Shown here in pieces: positions 53,298 to 61,869 of a stretch of DNA of 64,000 nt. A program made the translations under genes and the position numbers. The stretch's first letter is position 1. Every line of letters begins with the position of its first letter. The notes under the pieces were generated by a model. It saw nothing but the letters and a program-made list of their open reading frames with translations. It was not told the DNA's origin and made no database searches. The stretch is from DASQGA01 sp963762085 (lineage in GTDB: Bacteria > Actinomycetota > Thermoleophilia > Gaiellales > Gaiellaceae): positions 186,001 to 250,000 of the forward strand of contig CAVXJD010000004.1 of assembly GCA_963762085.1 (NCBI GenBank). The letters run 5' to 3'.

Positions 53298-54740
53298 GTG
53301 GATACCAACCACCCGCCAGCCGGACCGCCCGTGGCTCGCTGGAGAGCTCAGGGTGCCGTTGGCCTGCGACCGACCGTCCTCCTGGCCGTCACGACGATCG
53401 GGTTCGGCATCGTGACCGCGTACATCGCGCTCGATCCAAACATCAGCTTCGCGTACCACGATCCCGACTTCCGCGTCGCCCTCGAGTGCGTGGCGGCGGT
53501 TGTCGCCTTCCTAGCTGCCGACCTGGCCTTCGGGCGCTTTCTCGTGCGCGGGAGCGCGAGCGATCTGCTCCTTGCACTGGGGCTCGGCATTCTCGCGCTC
53601 TCCAACCTTTTCTTCTCCGCGGTGCCCGCCTTGGTGTCGGACGGCCCGCCGGGCCGGTTTTCGACCTGGTCGGCGGTCATCGGCGGCTGCCTCGGAGCGG
53701 CGGTCTTTGCTTCCGCCCCCTTCTTCGCCGAGAAAAAGCTCCCGAGACGTGCGCTTTGGGGGATCGTCGCGCTCCCGGCGCTCATCCTCGGCGTCGCAGG
53801 GATCACGGCGCTCCTTCACTCTCGACTTCCATGGGGTGTCGAGCTCCAGATGCCCTCAGAAGACTCCACGTCGCCCAAGCTCATCGGTCATCCGGTGATT
53901 CTGGGCATCCAGCTGGGCGCCATGGTTGCCTACGCCGTGGCGGCCGTGGGGTTTGTCCGCCTCGCCGAGCGCCTGGGCGACGGCTTCACCCGCGCGCTCG
54001 CCCTTGCGTCGGTGACCGCTGCTTTTGCAAGGCTCAACTACTTCCTCTACCCGTCGTTCTATTCGGAATGGGTGTACATCGGAGACGCCTTCCGTCTGCT
54101 CTTCTACCTGCTCATACTCCTCGCCGTCATCCGCGAGATCGGGCGGTACTGGCAGAGCTTCGCGCAGGCCGCGGTCCTCGAGGAGCGCCGCCGCCTCGCT
54201 CGTGACCTGCACGACGGGCTCGCACAGGAGCTTGCGCTGCTCGTACGCAAGGGCCGGCGGCTCGCCGCCACCCACGAGGCGGGACGTGAGATTGCTGCGA
54301 CCGCCGAGCGAGCCCTAGTCGAGTCGCGCCGTGCGCTTGCAGCGTTGACCCTTCCGACCGATTTGGCCCTCGACGAAGCCCTTACTCGAGCCGTAACCGA
54401 AGTGGCGCGGAACCACCGGGCGGAGGTCGACCTCGATCTCGAGGTCGCTCAGGTTCCCGCGGTCGCCCAGGAGGCGCTCGTGCGCATCGCGTCCGAGGCC
54501 GTCAGCAACGCGGTCCGCCACGCCTATGCCGATCGCGTCTTGGTCCGGCTGTCGAACGGCGACGGTGTTCGCCTCGAGGTCACCGACGACGGGGTCGGAT
54601 TCGAACCGGACACGCTTCGCTCGGTCGGCGCTGGCTTTGGGCTCGTTGCGATGCGGGAGCGGGCCGCATCCGTCGGCGCCGAGTTTCGCTGCGAGTCACG
54701 GCTCGGCGAGGGCACGACAATCGAGGTGCTTGTCGCATGA
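53298..54740 (+). CDS. NarL-type membrane sensor histidine kinase
   Basis: The 480-residue protein has about eight N-terminal membrane helices (MASE-like, residues 25-285), then a HisKA_3 dimerisation helix with phospho-accepting H305 (LARDLHDGLAQE) and a HATPase domain (SEAVSNAVRHAYAD, DDGVGFEP, GAGFGLVAMRERAASVGAEF). It phosphorylates the response regulator encoded four bases inside its 3' end. TATACC ends two bases before the GTG used here, so translation may begin at a later GTG (53331). Confidence 0.92.
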   Translation: MDTNHPPAGPPVARWRAQGAVGLRPTVLLAVTTIGFGIVTAYIALDPNISFAYHDPDFRVALECVAAVVAFLAADLAFGRFLVRGSASDLLLALGLGILALSNLFFSAVPALVSDGPPGRFSTWSAVIGGCLGAAVFASAPFFAEKKLPRRALWGIVALPALILGVAGITALLHSRLPWGVELQMPSEDSTSPKLIGHPVILGIQLGAMVAYAVAAVGFVRLAERLGDGFTRALALASVTAAFARLNYFLYPSFYSEWVYIGDAFRLLFYLLILLAVIREIGRYWQSFAQAAVLEERRRLARDLHDGLAQELALLVRKGRRLAATHEAGREIAATAERALVESRRALAALTLPTDLALDEALTRAVTEVARNHRAEVDLDLEVAQVPAVAQEALVRIASEAVSNAVRHAYADRVLVRLSNGDGVRLEVTDDGVGFEPDTLRSVGAGFGLVAMRERAASVGAEFRCESRLGEGTTIEVLVA

Positions 54741-55384
54741 GTGAGCCCGTTCGCGTTCTCATCGCCGACGATCATGCGCCGACCCGCGCCGACCTTGCAG
54801 CCCTACTCACCGAGGACGGCCGCTTCGACGTCTGCGCCCAGGCAGCCGACTCGCCGGCAGCGGTCGCGGCGGCCTGTGCCAGTCAGCCGGATCTGTGCCT
54901 CCTCGATGTCTGCATGCCGGGGAGCGGCGTCGCCGCGTGCTGGGAGATAACGTCTCGGCTTCCGACCACCAGGGTCGTCATGCTCACCGTCTCCCGGGAC
55001 GACCGCGACCTCTTCGCGGCCCTGCGTTCGGGCGCCCACGGCTATCTCCTGAAGGACATGGACGAAGGCGTGATCCCCGACATGCTCATCAACGTGCATC
55101 AGGGCGAGGCGTCGCTTTCGCCTCCCCTCGTCAAGAGGGTAATCGTCGAGTTTCGCGACAGCGCTCCGCACCGGCGCACGCCGGTGGCCGAGCCCCCGTT
55201 CGATCATCTAACCAGCCGCGAGTGGCAGGTTCTCGAGCTCTTGCGGCTCGAGTTCAGCACCGCCGAAGTGGCGCGGAAGCTCTTCATCTCGAGAACGACC
55301 GTCCGTGATCATGTGGCTTCGATCACCAAGAAGCTCGGCGTGCACGATCGAGCGGCTGCCGTTCGCCTGCTCGAACGCACCTAA
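54737..55384 (+). CDS. NarL/FixJ family response regulator
   Basis: The 215-residue regulator has a receiver domain with D11-D12, phospho-acceptor D57, T84 and K106, and a C-terminal LuxR-type helix-turn-helix (LTSREWQVLELLRLEFSTAEVARKLFISRTTVRDHV). It pairs with the kinase it overlaps (ATGA). Its targets are unknown. Confidence 0.94.
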   Translation: MSEPVRVLIADDHAPTRADLAALLTEDGRFDVCAQAADSPAAVAAACASQPDLCLLDVCMPGSGVAACWEITSRLPTTRVVMLTVSRDDRDLFAALRSGAHGYLLKDMDEGVIPDMLINVHQGEASLSPPLVKRVIVEFRDSAPHRRTPVAEPPFDHLTSREWQVLELLRLEFSTAEVARKLFISRTTVRDHVASITKKLGVHDRAAAVRLLERT

Positions 55385-55551
55385 GCGTCGAGCCATCTCG
55401 ACGCCCTCGGGGCCGACAAACCCTTGCAAGAACCTGAGGTTAAGGCAGAGTCTTTACATAGCCAATCAGGTTTGGGCGAAGGATACGTTCGGCGCGATCG
55501 AGAGCCGGGCCGCCTTCACGCTCTAGCCAAGACTCCCACCTCCCCTCCAGA

Positions 55552-55575
55552 GCGGGGCTTCTTCGGAAGCCCCGC
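55552..55575 (+). terminator. Rho-independent terminator with TTCG tetraloop
   Basis: GCGGGGCTTC and GAAGCCCCGC form a perfect 10-bp stem closed by the stable TTCG loop, followed by GTATTTTC on the plus strand. It lies about 170 bases after the two-component pair and would end that transcript. The region 55385-55681 otherwise holds no gene. Confidence 0.75.
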
Positions 55576-55681
55576 CGTATTTTCACCTTCAATCCACCAG
55601 CGCGGCCCCTGTACGTCTCAGTCGAGGATCCCGGCGCCACGAAGTTCAGGATCTTCCCCACAGCGCCGATGCTTGTTCGGC

Positions 55682-56635
55682 GTGTCCCGCTTCGCCAACC
55701 GCCTAGAGAGCTTCGCCTGGCCGATTCTGATCGCGGCCGTTTTGATCGCCCTATTCGTGGGCGCGTTGAGCACCTTGGAGCGGCGGGAGGCCGTTGATGC
55801 AGCGCGGTCTACCACGCTCGTCGAGCGCATCGCAAGCGAGGCCTACCGCATGAGCGCGGTTGAATGGCAGGCGGTCGCCGAGCGACGCGTCAGCGCCGAG
55901 CTCGCGCGGGAGCTTGATGCCAGTCAGGCTGATGTCGAGACTGCATTCTCGGAGCTCGTGCGCGTCGACGCTCAGCATGGGGCGTCTCGCCTGGCGAAGC
56001 CGTACAAGCAATACGTGGCCGCGGCCGACGAGGAACTTCGTCTAATCGACTCCGGCCTTCTGGATAAAGCCACTGCGCTCGACGAAGAGCGTGTAGACCC
56101 AGCTTTTGGGGCGCTGCATGAAACCCTCTCGGCGGAGCTCACCAAGCACAGGGAGATCGAGCGCTCTCTGAACGCGGATGCGGACATCGCATCTGCCGTT
56201 CTTCTTGTTGTCGCGGTCCTCCTAGTAGGTCTTCTCGTCTGGCAGTACGAGCTTCAGCGTCGTGCCGTGCGAAAGGAACGTCTTCAAAGCGCGCAGCTGC
56301 GCGCTTTCGATCGCATGAAGGACGACTTCGTCGCGTCGATCTCGCACGAGCTTCGAACTCCCTTGACCTCGATCCGGGGATACGTCGAGCTCCTCCGCGA
56401 CGGCGAGGCCGGTGAGCTCACTGAGCGGCAGGAAGGATTCCTCGAGATCGTCGACCGAAACTCTGATCGTCTCCAAAACATCGTCGCGGACCTTCTTTTC
56501 GTTGCCCAAGTCGATGCAGGCCAGCTCTCACTTGAGCGCAGCGAGGTGGACCTAGCCGCTGTCGTTGCCGAATCCGTCGCGTTCGAAGCTGGGGATGATC
56601 CAGCGGTTCCCGCCCCCGCCAGCGGTTTTGCCTAG
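55682..56635 (+). pseudogene. Truncated sensor histidine kinase without ATPase domain
   Basis: The 317-residue product has two membrane helices (about 12-32 and 170-190) around an extracytoplasmic helical domain, then a HisKA helix with H222 (SISHELRTPLTSIRGYVELL). The HATPase domain is missing. Coding similarity stops near residue 305, where the direct repeat begins, and the last residues (DPAVPAPASGFA) are encoded by the repeat. The kinase was therefore cut by recombination or insertion. It could still be phosphorylated in trans but is probably inactive. Base composition is less GC-rich than its neighbours. Confidence 0.8.
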
Positions 56636-56742
56636 CCGGGAGGGAGCCGGCCAAACCCGCTGGCCATGCGGGTTTTCGGCTCGTCTAGAGAGGGACAGGG
56701 CCGGAGACTCAACTCTCGACCCCCGGTTTGAAGACCAGTAGC
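56597..56742. repeat. Imperfect direct repeat A with tRNA-Trp 3' fragment
   Basis: This ~145-base segment is a degenerate copy of 57854-57996. Its right half (from about 56709) matches the 3' portion of tRNA-Trp on the minus strand, with small deletions in the T-arm and anticodon regions, so it is not a functional tRNA. Its left half matches the sequence just 3' of the real tRNA, including ACCCGCTGGCCATGCGGGTT. Confidence 0.8.
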
Positions 56743-56755
56743 GAAGCGAGGAACG

Positions 56756-56947
56756 ATGCGGGACACCGCTCCGTGTGGGACACGAAGCGGGACGGTCACC
56801 GGCGCCCGGACCGAGAAAGTCGTCGAGTTCTCCTTCGAGCGGGAGGCGGCCGAGGAGATGATCCGTGAGGTTAGGGAGGACGAGCCGATGCTGGCGGAGG
56901 AGCTGCGGGTCGGAAGTCGAGCTCAATTAGGCCTCAGGTGCTTCTAG
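56756..56947 (+). CDS. Small hypothetical protein, possibly frameshifted
   Basis: The 63-residue frame contains EKVVEFSFEREAAEEMIREV, an acidic helical stretch with protein-like character. Dropping one G near 56912 would end the protein as LRVEVELN with a stop at 56928-56930, a more natural C-terminus than the current one. I do not know its function. It lies inside the repeat-bounded segment and may belong to a former mobile element. Confidence 0.35.
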   Translation: MRDTAPCGTRSGTVTGARTEKVVEFSFEREAAEEMIREVREDEPMLAEELRVGSRAQLGLRCF

Positions 56948-57576
56948 CACCAGCTGCCGCAGTCAACCCGCTTCCACACGTGACCGGGGTAACTGACGGC
57001 AATTGCCCAACCGGCAGCGCTGAACTCGAATGGGTGCGCCAAAGCCTCCTCCTTCATGGCTGGCGTCTCTACCGGAGAGAGTGACAGGGTGTCGCCCTTT
57101 ACCTCGTACTGAAACACGGCGCCGGTATCCGTATTCCCAATCCGGAAGCGTCCGTCGTCGATGATCTCGTAGCTGCCGTCATCCACCGGGTTCTCGTTCG
57201 CGTCAAGGGAGCCGAACGCGCCCTCCTCGTCGAAGAAGTGGTAGTGAACGAACGGCTTGGCGCCCTCGCACACGTCGTCCTTTTGCGCCAGTTGCCCGGG
57301 GGGTACGTCGGGGAAATAGTCGCCTACGACAGAAGGCGCGAGCGCTCCGAGGCCCGCGCCCTCGAGCGCCTTCACCAGTTCGGGGCACTTGTTCACGCGC
57401 TTCCATCTTCCGACGAGCGCGGGAGTGGGGGTTGCCGTCTCAGCGGTCGTTGAACTCGTGTCCGTAGTCGTGGAGCCGCTGGAGGGCTGCTCTCCTGCCG
57501 ACGTTGATCCGTTCGAACCACATCCCCCTGCGAGGATGGCTAAGCCGACGAGCAAGGGCCAGATCACGGGCTTCAA
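56944..57576 (-). CDS. Predicted secreted lipoprotein
   Basis: From a TTG at 57576 (with AGGGAG upstream), the 210-residue protein has a short charged start, a hydrophobic helix and the lipobox LAGGC (Cys about 19). A Ser/Thr-rich linker and an extracytoplasmic domain with several cysteines (NKCPEL, DDVCEG, DCGSWC) follow. I do not recognise the domain. It is the only sizeable gene between the direct repeats, so it may be cargo of a mobile element. Bases 57577-57853 downstream hold no convincing gene. Confidence 0.65.
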   Translation of the reverse strand: MKPVIWPLLVGLAILAGGCGSNGSTSAGEQPSSGSTTTDTSSTTAETATPTPALVGRWKRVNKCPELVKALEGAGLGALAPSVVGDYFPDVPPGQLAQKDDVCEGAKPFVHYHFFDEEGAFGSLDANENPVDDGSYEIIDDGRFRIGNTDTGAVFQYEVKGDTLSLSPVETPAMKEEALAHPFEFSAAGWAIAVSYPGHVWKRVDCGSWC

Positions 57577-57853
57577 TGGCGATGCTCCCTTTAGTAGAGA
57601 TGCTTGGGCGAGCAATCCTCAAGCTTCAGGTGGCCGATTACAAGATGGACTCGTGGTTCAGTGACCGCCTAGCACCCTCCGCTGTCTCCGAACCGGGGGC
57701 AACTAGCGGGCGCCTGCAACTGCTCAGTGAATGTCCGCCCAGCGCATCAGCACCTCGGCCGCCGGCAAGAGCGTGCGGCTGTCGAGCAGACCCGCGCTCC
57801 GCCTCCATCCCAGCGTCCTCTGAAGAGGTCGCGTGCGGGACAATGCGGGACAC

Positions 57854-57996
57854 GATCCAGCGGTTCCTGCCCCCGCCAGCGATTTTGCCTAGCCGCAAGG
57901 GAGCCAGCCAAACCCGCTGACCATGCGGGTTTTCGGCTCGTCTAGAGGGACAGGGCCGGAGAGACTCGAACTCTCAACCCCCGGTTTTGGAGACCG
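57854..57996. repeat. Imperfect direct repeat B (intact tRNA side)
   Basis: This segment spans about 97 bases 3' of tRNA-Trp and the 3' portion of the tRNA itself. Copy A lies about 1.26 kb to the left in the same orientation. Both copies share GATCCAGCGGTTCC, TTTTGCCTAGCCG and GCGGGTTTTCGGCTCGTCTAGA. The arrangement resembles the att sites of elements that integrate into tRNA 3' ends. Confidence 0.8.
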
Positions 57997-58023
57997 GTGC
58001 TCTGCCAATTGAGCTACGGCCCT
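57951..58023 (-). tRNA. tRNA-Trp (anticodon CCA)
   Basis: The minus strand folds as a 73-base tRNA. The acceptor stem AGGGCCG pairs with CGGCCCT, the anticodon stem is CCGGT/ACCGG with loop CTCCAAA (anticodon CCA), and the T-arm contains GTTCGAGTC. The discriminator base is G, as required for tRNA-Trp. The CCA end is not encoded. TACACT about ten bases upstream is a likely -10 box. Confidence 0.95.
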
Positions 58024-58062
58024 CGGCTCGAACAGTGTAGCCCGGCGCTTCGGCGGCCTCAC

Positions 58063-58068
58063 TAGACT
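58063..58068 (+). promoter_or_regulatory. -10 box of small membrane-protein gene
   Basis: TAGACT seven bases before the GTG at 58076 gives a leaderless transcript, diverging from tRNA-Trp. Confidence 0.35.
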
Positions 58069-58075
58069 TCGGCCG

Positions 58076-58249
58076 GTGGCGCGAGGTCGCAGACCGTCTT
58101 TGGGAGCGCTCTTCCTGCTCCTCGCGGCCTGCTTCGCGGGCATGGCGGTCTGGGCGGCCCGGGCGGGGGGAGGAGCCTGGATCATCGCGGCCGCTGCAGG
58201 TCTCCTCGCACTCTGGCTGGGCGAGCAGGCCTTTCGCGCACTGCGCTAA
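58076..58249 (+). CDS. Small two-helix membrane protein
   Basis: The 57-residue frame starts at GTG and encodes a basic N-terminus and two hydrophobic helices (LGALFLLLAACFAGMAVWAA and WIIAAAAGLLALWLGEQAF). I do not recognise a family, but the composition, the -10 box and the position immediately before the sigma-factor gene make it likely real. Confidence 0.6.
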   Translation: MARGRRPSLGALFLLLAACFAGMAVWAARAGGGAWIIAAAAGLLALWLGEQAFRALR

Positions 58250-58282
58250 GCCCTCCCAGAAGGGTCAAGCATCTGCGCGCCG

Positions 58283-58288
58283 TATGCT
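58283..58288 (+). promoter_or_regulatory. -10 box of the WhiG-like sigma gene
   Basis: TATGCT lies six bases before GTG 58295, so the sigma-factor mRNA would start on or next to its start codon. Confidence 0.4.
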
Positions 58289-58294
58289 CTGCAC

Positions 58295-59083
58295 GTGGTC
58301 GAACGCCAGGAGGACACGCAGGCGCTCTGGCGCCAGTTCAAGCGGAACGGCGACCGGGTGCTGCGCGACCGGCTCATCCTCACCTACGCCCCGCTCGTCA
58401 AGTACGTCGCGGGCCGGCTGGGGAGCGGCTTGCCCGCTCATGTCGAGGAGGGTGACCTGGTCTCGTATGGGCTCCTCGGTCTGATCGGCGCGATCGAGCG
58501 CTTCGACCCGGAGCGGGACATCAAGTTCGAGACCTACGCGATCTCGCGCATCAAGGGGTCGATCATCGACGAGCTCCGCTCGATGGACTGGGTTCCGCGC
58601 TCGGTGCGGGCACGGGCACGCGACATCGAGCGTGCGATCGCCGAGCTCGAGCGGAAGATGATGCGCGCTCCGAACGACGAGGAGATTGCCGCCAAGCTCG
58701 GGATCACGGAGGAGGAGTTCCAGGAGTCCCTGCTCGAGATCTCCCGCTCGTCGATCGCCGCCCTCGACGAGCTGTGGTCGAGCTCGGTCAGCGGCGACCC
58801 GGTCGCTCTGATCGACACGCTCGAGGATCCGGACGCTCCGGAGCCCCAGGCGGCCATGTCCCAGACGGAGCTTCGTGAGGCGCTCGGAGAGGCGATCGCG
58901 CGACTGCCGGAGCGGGAGAAGCTCGTGGTGACGCTCTACTACTACGAGGAGCTCACGCTGCGCGAGATCGGGGAGGTGCTCGGAGTGACCGAGTCTCGCG
59001 TCTCCCAGCTCCACACGAAGGCGATCCTGAGGCTCAAGGCCCGTCTGGGCGGCGGTGCCCAGCGCGCTGTCGCCGACGTGTAG
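58295..59083 (+). CDS. RNA polymerase sigma factor, FliA/WhiG type
   Basis: The 262-residue sigma-70 family protein has region 2 (LILTYAPLVKYVAGRLGSGL and DLVSYGLLGLIGAIERFDPERDIKFETYAISRIKG), region 3 (about 120-180) and region 4 (LPEREKLVVTLYYYEELTLREIGEVLGVTESRVSQLH). Regions 1.1 and the non-conserved insert are absent, as in FliA and WhiG. In actinobacteria this type governs sporulation or motility; neither gene set is visible here, so the regulon is open. Confidence 0.9.
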   Translation: MVERQEDTQALWRQFKRNGDRVLRDRLILTYAPLVKYVAGRLGSGLPAHVEEGDLVSYGLLGLIGAIERFDPERDIKFETYAISRIKGSIIDELRSMDWVPRSVRARARDIERAIAELERKMMRAPNDEEIAAKLGITEEEFQESLLEISRSSIAALDELWSSSVSGDPVALIDTLEDPDAPEPQAAMSQTELREALGEAIARLPEREKLVVTLYYYEELTLREIGEVLGVTESRVSQLHTKAILRLKARLGGGAQRAVADV

Positions 59084-59098
59084 GTGCCGGGCAGTCGC

Positions 59099-59104
59099 TA
59101 GACT
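59099..59104 (+). promoter_or_regulatory. -10 box of the EF-G-like gene
   Basis: TAGACT lies nine bases before the ATG at 59114, again a leaderless layout. Confidence 0.4.
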
Positions 59105-59113
59105 CGCCCCTCC

Positions 59114-61168
59114 ATGACCTCATACGAGCCGAGCAAGATCCGCAACGTCGCGGTCATCGGTCACCGAGGCACCGGCAAGACCTCGCTCGTCGAGGCGTTG
59201 CTCTTCCAGGGGGGCGCGGTCAACCGGCTCGGGACGGTCGAGCAGCAGACGACGGTGTCCGACTGGGAAGAGGAGGAGCACAAGCGCCAGATGTCGCTTG
59301 CCGCCTCGCTCTGTCATCTCGAGTGGCAGGGGCGGAAGATCAACATCCTCGACACGCCCGGCGACCCCGGGTTCCAGGCCGACACGATCGCCGCGCTCCA
59401 CGTGGTCGAGGGCGCGATCGTCGTCGTGAGCGCGGTCGCGGGGGTGGAGGTGCAGACCACCCGATCCTGGGAGCGCTGCGACGAGCTCGGAATCTCCCGG
59501 CTCATCCTCGTCAACATGCTCGACCGCGAGCGGGCCGACTTCTTCGGGGCCTATGAGCAGCTGCGCGAGCAGCTCTCGGAGCGTTGCGTGGCAATCGAGA
59601 TTCCGATTGGCCAGGAGCACGAGCTATCGGGGGTTATCGACCTGCTTCACATGCGCGCGTACGACTCGCCCGAGGGCGAGAAGGAGGGCGAACCGAAGGA
59701 GATTCCAGAGGAGCTTGCCGCCCAGGCGGCCGAATACCGCGAGAAGCTCGTCGACGCGGTCGTCGAGACGGACGAGAAGGTGATGGAGCGCTACCTCGAA
59801 GGGGAGGAGATCACCGGTGACGAGCTTGCCGGAGCGCTGAAGAACGCCGTCGCGCGGAGGGAGCTCTTCCCGGTCGCGTGCGGTGCCGCGACGAAGAATC
59901 TCGGCGCAGCCGCCCTCCTCGACCTCCTCGTCGAGGGCGTGCCCTCTCCGGCCAAGAAGCCGCTGGAGATCGCACAATCGAACGGCGGCACGTCTGCGTT
60001 CGTCTTCAAGACACTGGCGGACCCATTCGCAGGGCGAATCACGTTGTTCCGTGTGCTCTCTGGGCAGCTGAAGGGCGATTCCACCCTGGTGAATGCCCGA
60101 ACCCGAAGTAAGGAGAGGGTCGGCCAGCTCCTGGAGCTCCAGGGCAAGGATCACACCTCGACGGAGGCGTTCGAAGCCGGCGACATCGGGGCGGTCGCGA
60201 AGCTGAAAGAGACGGCGACCGGGGACTTGCTTCTCTCGGACGATCAGCCGGTCGAGCTCCCGAGCCTCGACCTTCCGCAGCCGGTCATGAGCTTCGCGAT
60301 CACGCCCAAGGCAAAGGGCGACGAGGAGAAGATGGGGCAGGCCCTCCGGCGGCTCGCCGAGGAGGACCAGACGCTCGTCCTGCGCCGTGACGAACAGACG
60401 GGCGAGCAGCTGCTCGCGGGCATGAGCCAGATGCACGTCGAGGTCGCTGTGGAGCGCATGAAGCGGCGCTTCAGCGTCGACGTCGAGCTGCACCAGCCGC
60501 GCGTCCCGTACCTCGAGACCATTCGCAAGGAATCGCGGGCCCAGGGCCGCTACAAGAAGCAGACCGGCGGTCGCGGCCAGTTCGGCGATTGCCACATCGT
60601 CCTCGAGCCCCTCGAGGGCCGGGTCGGCTACGAGTTCGTCGACAAGATCGTCGGCGGCGTCATCCCGCAGAGCTTCCGGCCTGCGGTCGACAAGGGGATC
60701 CAGGAGGCAATGGTGCACGGCGAACTCGCCGGTGCCCCGGTCCAGGGTGTGCGCGTGAAACTCGTGGACGGCTCGTACCACACCGTCGACTCCTCCGAGA
60801 TGGCCTTCAAGATCGCGGGCTCGCTGGCGTTCAAGGCGGCATACGAGAAGGCAGACCCCGTGCTGCTCGAGCCGATCATGCAACTCGAAGCGACCGTTCC
60901 CGACGAGAGCGTCGGCACCGTGAACGGCGACCTGAACTCCCGTCGAGGGAGGCTTCAGGGGATGGACGCGCGAGGCGGGATGACACTGATTCGCGCCGAG
61001 GTCCCGATGTCCGAGATCCTCACGTATTCGCAGTCACTGACATCGATGACCGGCGGTCGCGGCGACTATTCGGTCACGTTCCTCCGGTACGAGGAGGTGC
61101 CCGCGCACGTCGCCGAGCGAATCGTCGAGCAGGTCAAGCGCGAGCGCGAGGAGGCGAAGGCGTCGTAG
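59114..61168 (+). CDS. Elongation factor G-like GTPase (FusA2 type)
   Basis: The 684-residue protein has the five EF-G domains: G1 GHRGTGKTSL (16-25), G3 DTPGDPGF, then domains II-V with GSGRGQFGD-like TGGRGQFGDC and the ending LTSMTGGRGDYSVTFLRYEEVP. The G4 motif is NMLD instead of NKxD, so guanine recognition may be altered, a feature of the second, non-essential EF-G of actinobacteria and others. The canonical fusA is not in the window. A translation role is possible but unproven. Confidence 0.9.
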   Translation: MTSYEPSKIRNVAVIGHRGTGKTSLVEALLFQGGAVNRLGTVEQQTTVSDWEEEEHKRQMSLAASLCHLEWQGRKINILDTPGDPGFQADTIAALHVVEGAIVVVSAVAGVEVQTTRSWERCDELGISRLILVNMLDRERADFFGAYEQLREQLSERCVAIEIPIGQEHELSGVIDLLHMRAYDSPEGEKEGEPKEIPEELAAQAAEYREKLVDAVVETDEKVMERYLEGEEITGDELAGALKNAVARRELFPVACGAATKNLGAAALLDLLVEGVPSPAKKPLEIAQSNGGTSAFVFKTLADPFAGRITLFRVLSGQLKGDSTLVNARTRSKERVGQLLELQGKDHTSTEAFEAGDIGAVAKLKETATGDLLLSDDQPVELPSLDLPQPVMSFAITPKAKGDEEKMGQALRRLAEEDQTLVLRRDEQTGEQLLAGMSQMHVEVAVERMKRRFSVDVELHQPRVPYLETIRKESRAQGRYKKQTGGRGQFGDCHIVLEPLEGRVGYEFVDKIVGGVIPQSFRPAVDKGIQEAMVHGELAGAPVQGVRVKLVDGSYHTVDSSEMAFKIAGSLAFKAAYEKADPVLLEPIMQLEATVPDESVGTVNGDLNSRRGRLQGMDARGGMTLIRAEVPMSEILTYSQSLTSMTGGRGDYSVTFLRYEEVPAHVAERIVEQVKREREEAKAS

Positions 61169-61170
61169 CC

Positions 61171-61800
61171 ATGAGCGCCGTCATCAGGAAGCAGGACACC
61201 TTCCGGACCTGCGCCGTCTGCAACCGCACGCTTCTCATGGGGGAGCGTGCCTCGCGTTTCAGTCCACACGGGAACGACCAATGGGTCGATGTCTGCGCGC
61301 TCTGCACAGACGTTGCGAACGAGTACGGCTGGCTGAGAGAAGGAACGCCGACCACACCCCTGGTCTCCGAGGCCCCGCGCCGCCGCCGGCGCTTTCGCGG
61401 ATTCGGGCTCGGCGCTGCTCTCGACACGCGTCGGCACGAGCCCCAACCGACCTTCTCGGAGCCGGTGCTTCGGCGCCTCTCGGAGCCGGAGCAGGCGATG
61501 GTCGAGGCCGCCGACCTCTTCAACGAGAGCGCCTACCGGCGCACGATTGCCGGTATCGCCAAGAGCCTGGGGCAGGCCAGGGTGAGCTTCCTGCCGCTCT
61601 CCGGCACGAACACCGAGGTCGTCCTCACGGTCGCATGGGACATCTCGTGGTACCAGTACCGCGTCGTGTTCGATTCGCAGCAGCCCGTGCGTCTGGCGGA
61701 GCGGGGCTACGAGCTGGATGAGCTGGACGAACGGTTCAAAGGCTGGAACGGCCACCTCGCCGAAGACGGGCGCGTCACGCCAGACATCCCGAAGCTCTGA
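61171..61800 (+). CDS. Conserved hypothetical protein with zinc-ribbon-like N-terminus
   Basis: The 209-residue protein has two Cys pairs (CAVC and CALC, about residues 14-45) that could bind zinc, a basic linker (RRRRRFRG) and a C-terminal domain of about 120 residues ending ERFKGWNGHLAEDGRVTPDI. It begins two bases after the EF-G-like gene and is probably co-transcribed. The function is unknown. Confidence 0.75.
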   Translation: MSAVIRKQDTFRTCAVCNRTLLMGERASRFSPHGNDQWVDVCALCTDVANEYGWLREGTPTTPLVSEAPRRRRRFRGFGLGAALDTRRHEPQPTFSEPVLRRLSEPEQAMVEAADLFNESAYRRTIAGIAKSLGQARVSFLPLSGTNTEVVLTVAWDISWYQYRVVFDSQQPVRLAERGYELDELDERFKGWNGHLAEDGRVTPDIPKL

Positions 61801-61855
61801 TCGACCGTTCGGCGCGAACTGTCGGACGGCAGTGCGTCGCTCCTCCAATCCCTCC

Positions 61856-61861
61856 TAGGAT
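61856..61861 (+). promoter_or_regulatory. -10 box before the DRRSGPDRR gene
   Basis: TAGGAT lies eight bases before the ATG at 61870, a leaderless layout. Confidence 0.35.
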
Positions 61862-61869
61862 GCGCTCAT

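Noticed and set aside
57504..57920. Plus-strand frame of 138 codons beside tRNA-Trp
   Set aside because: It crosses the lipoprotein start on the other strand and the repeat, has no recognisable motif and no ribosome-binding site; an integrase C-terminus was considered but not supported.
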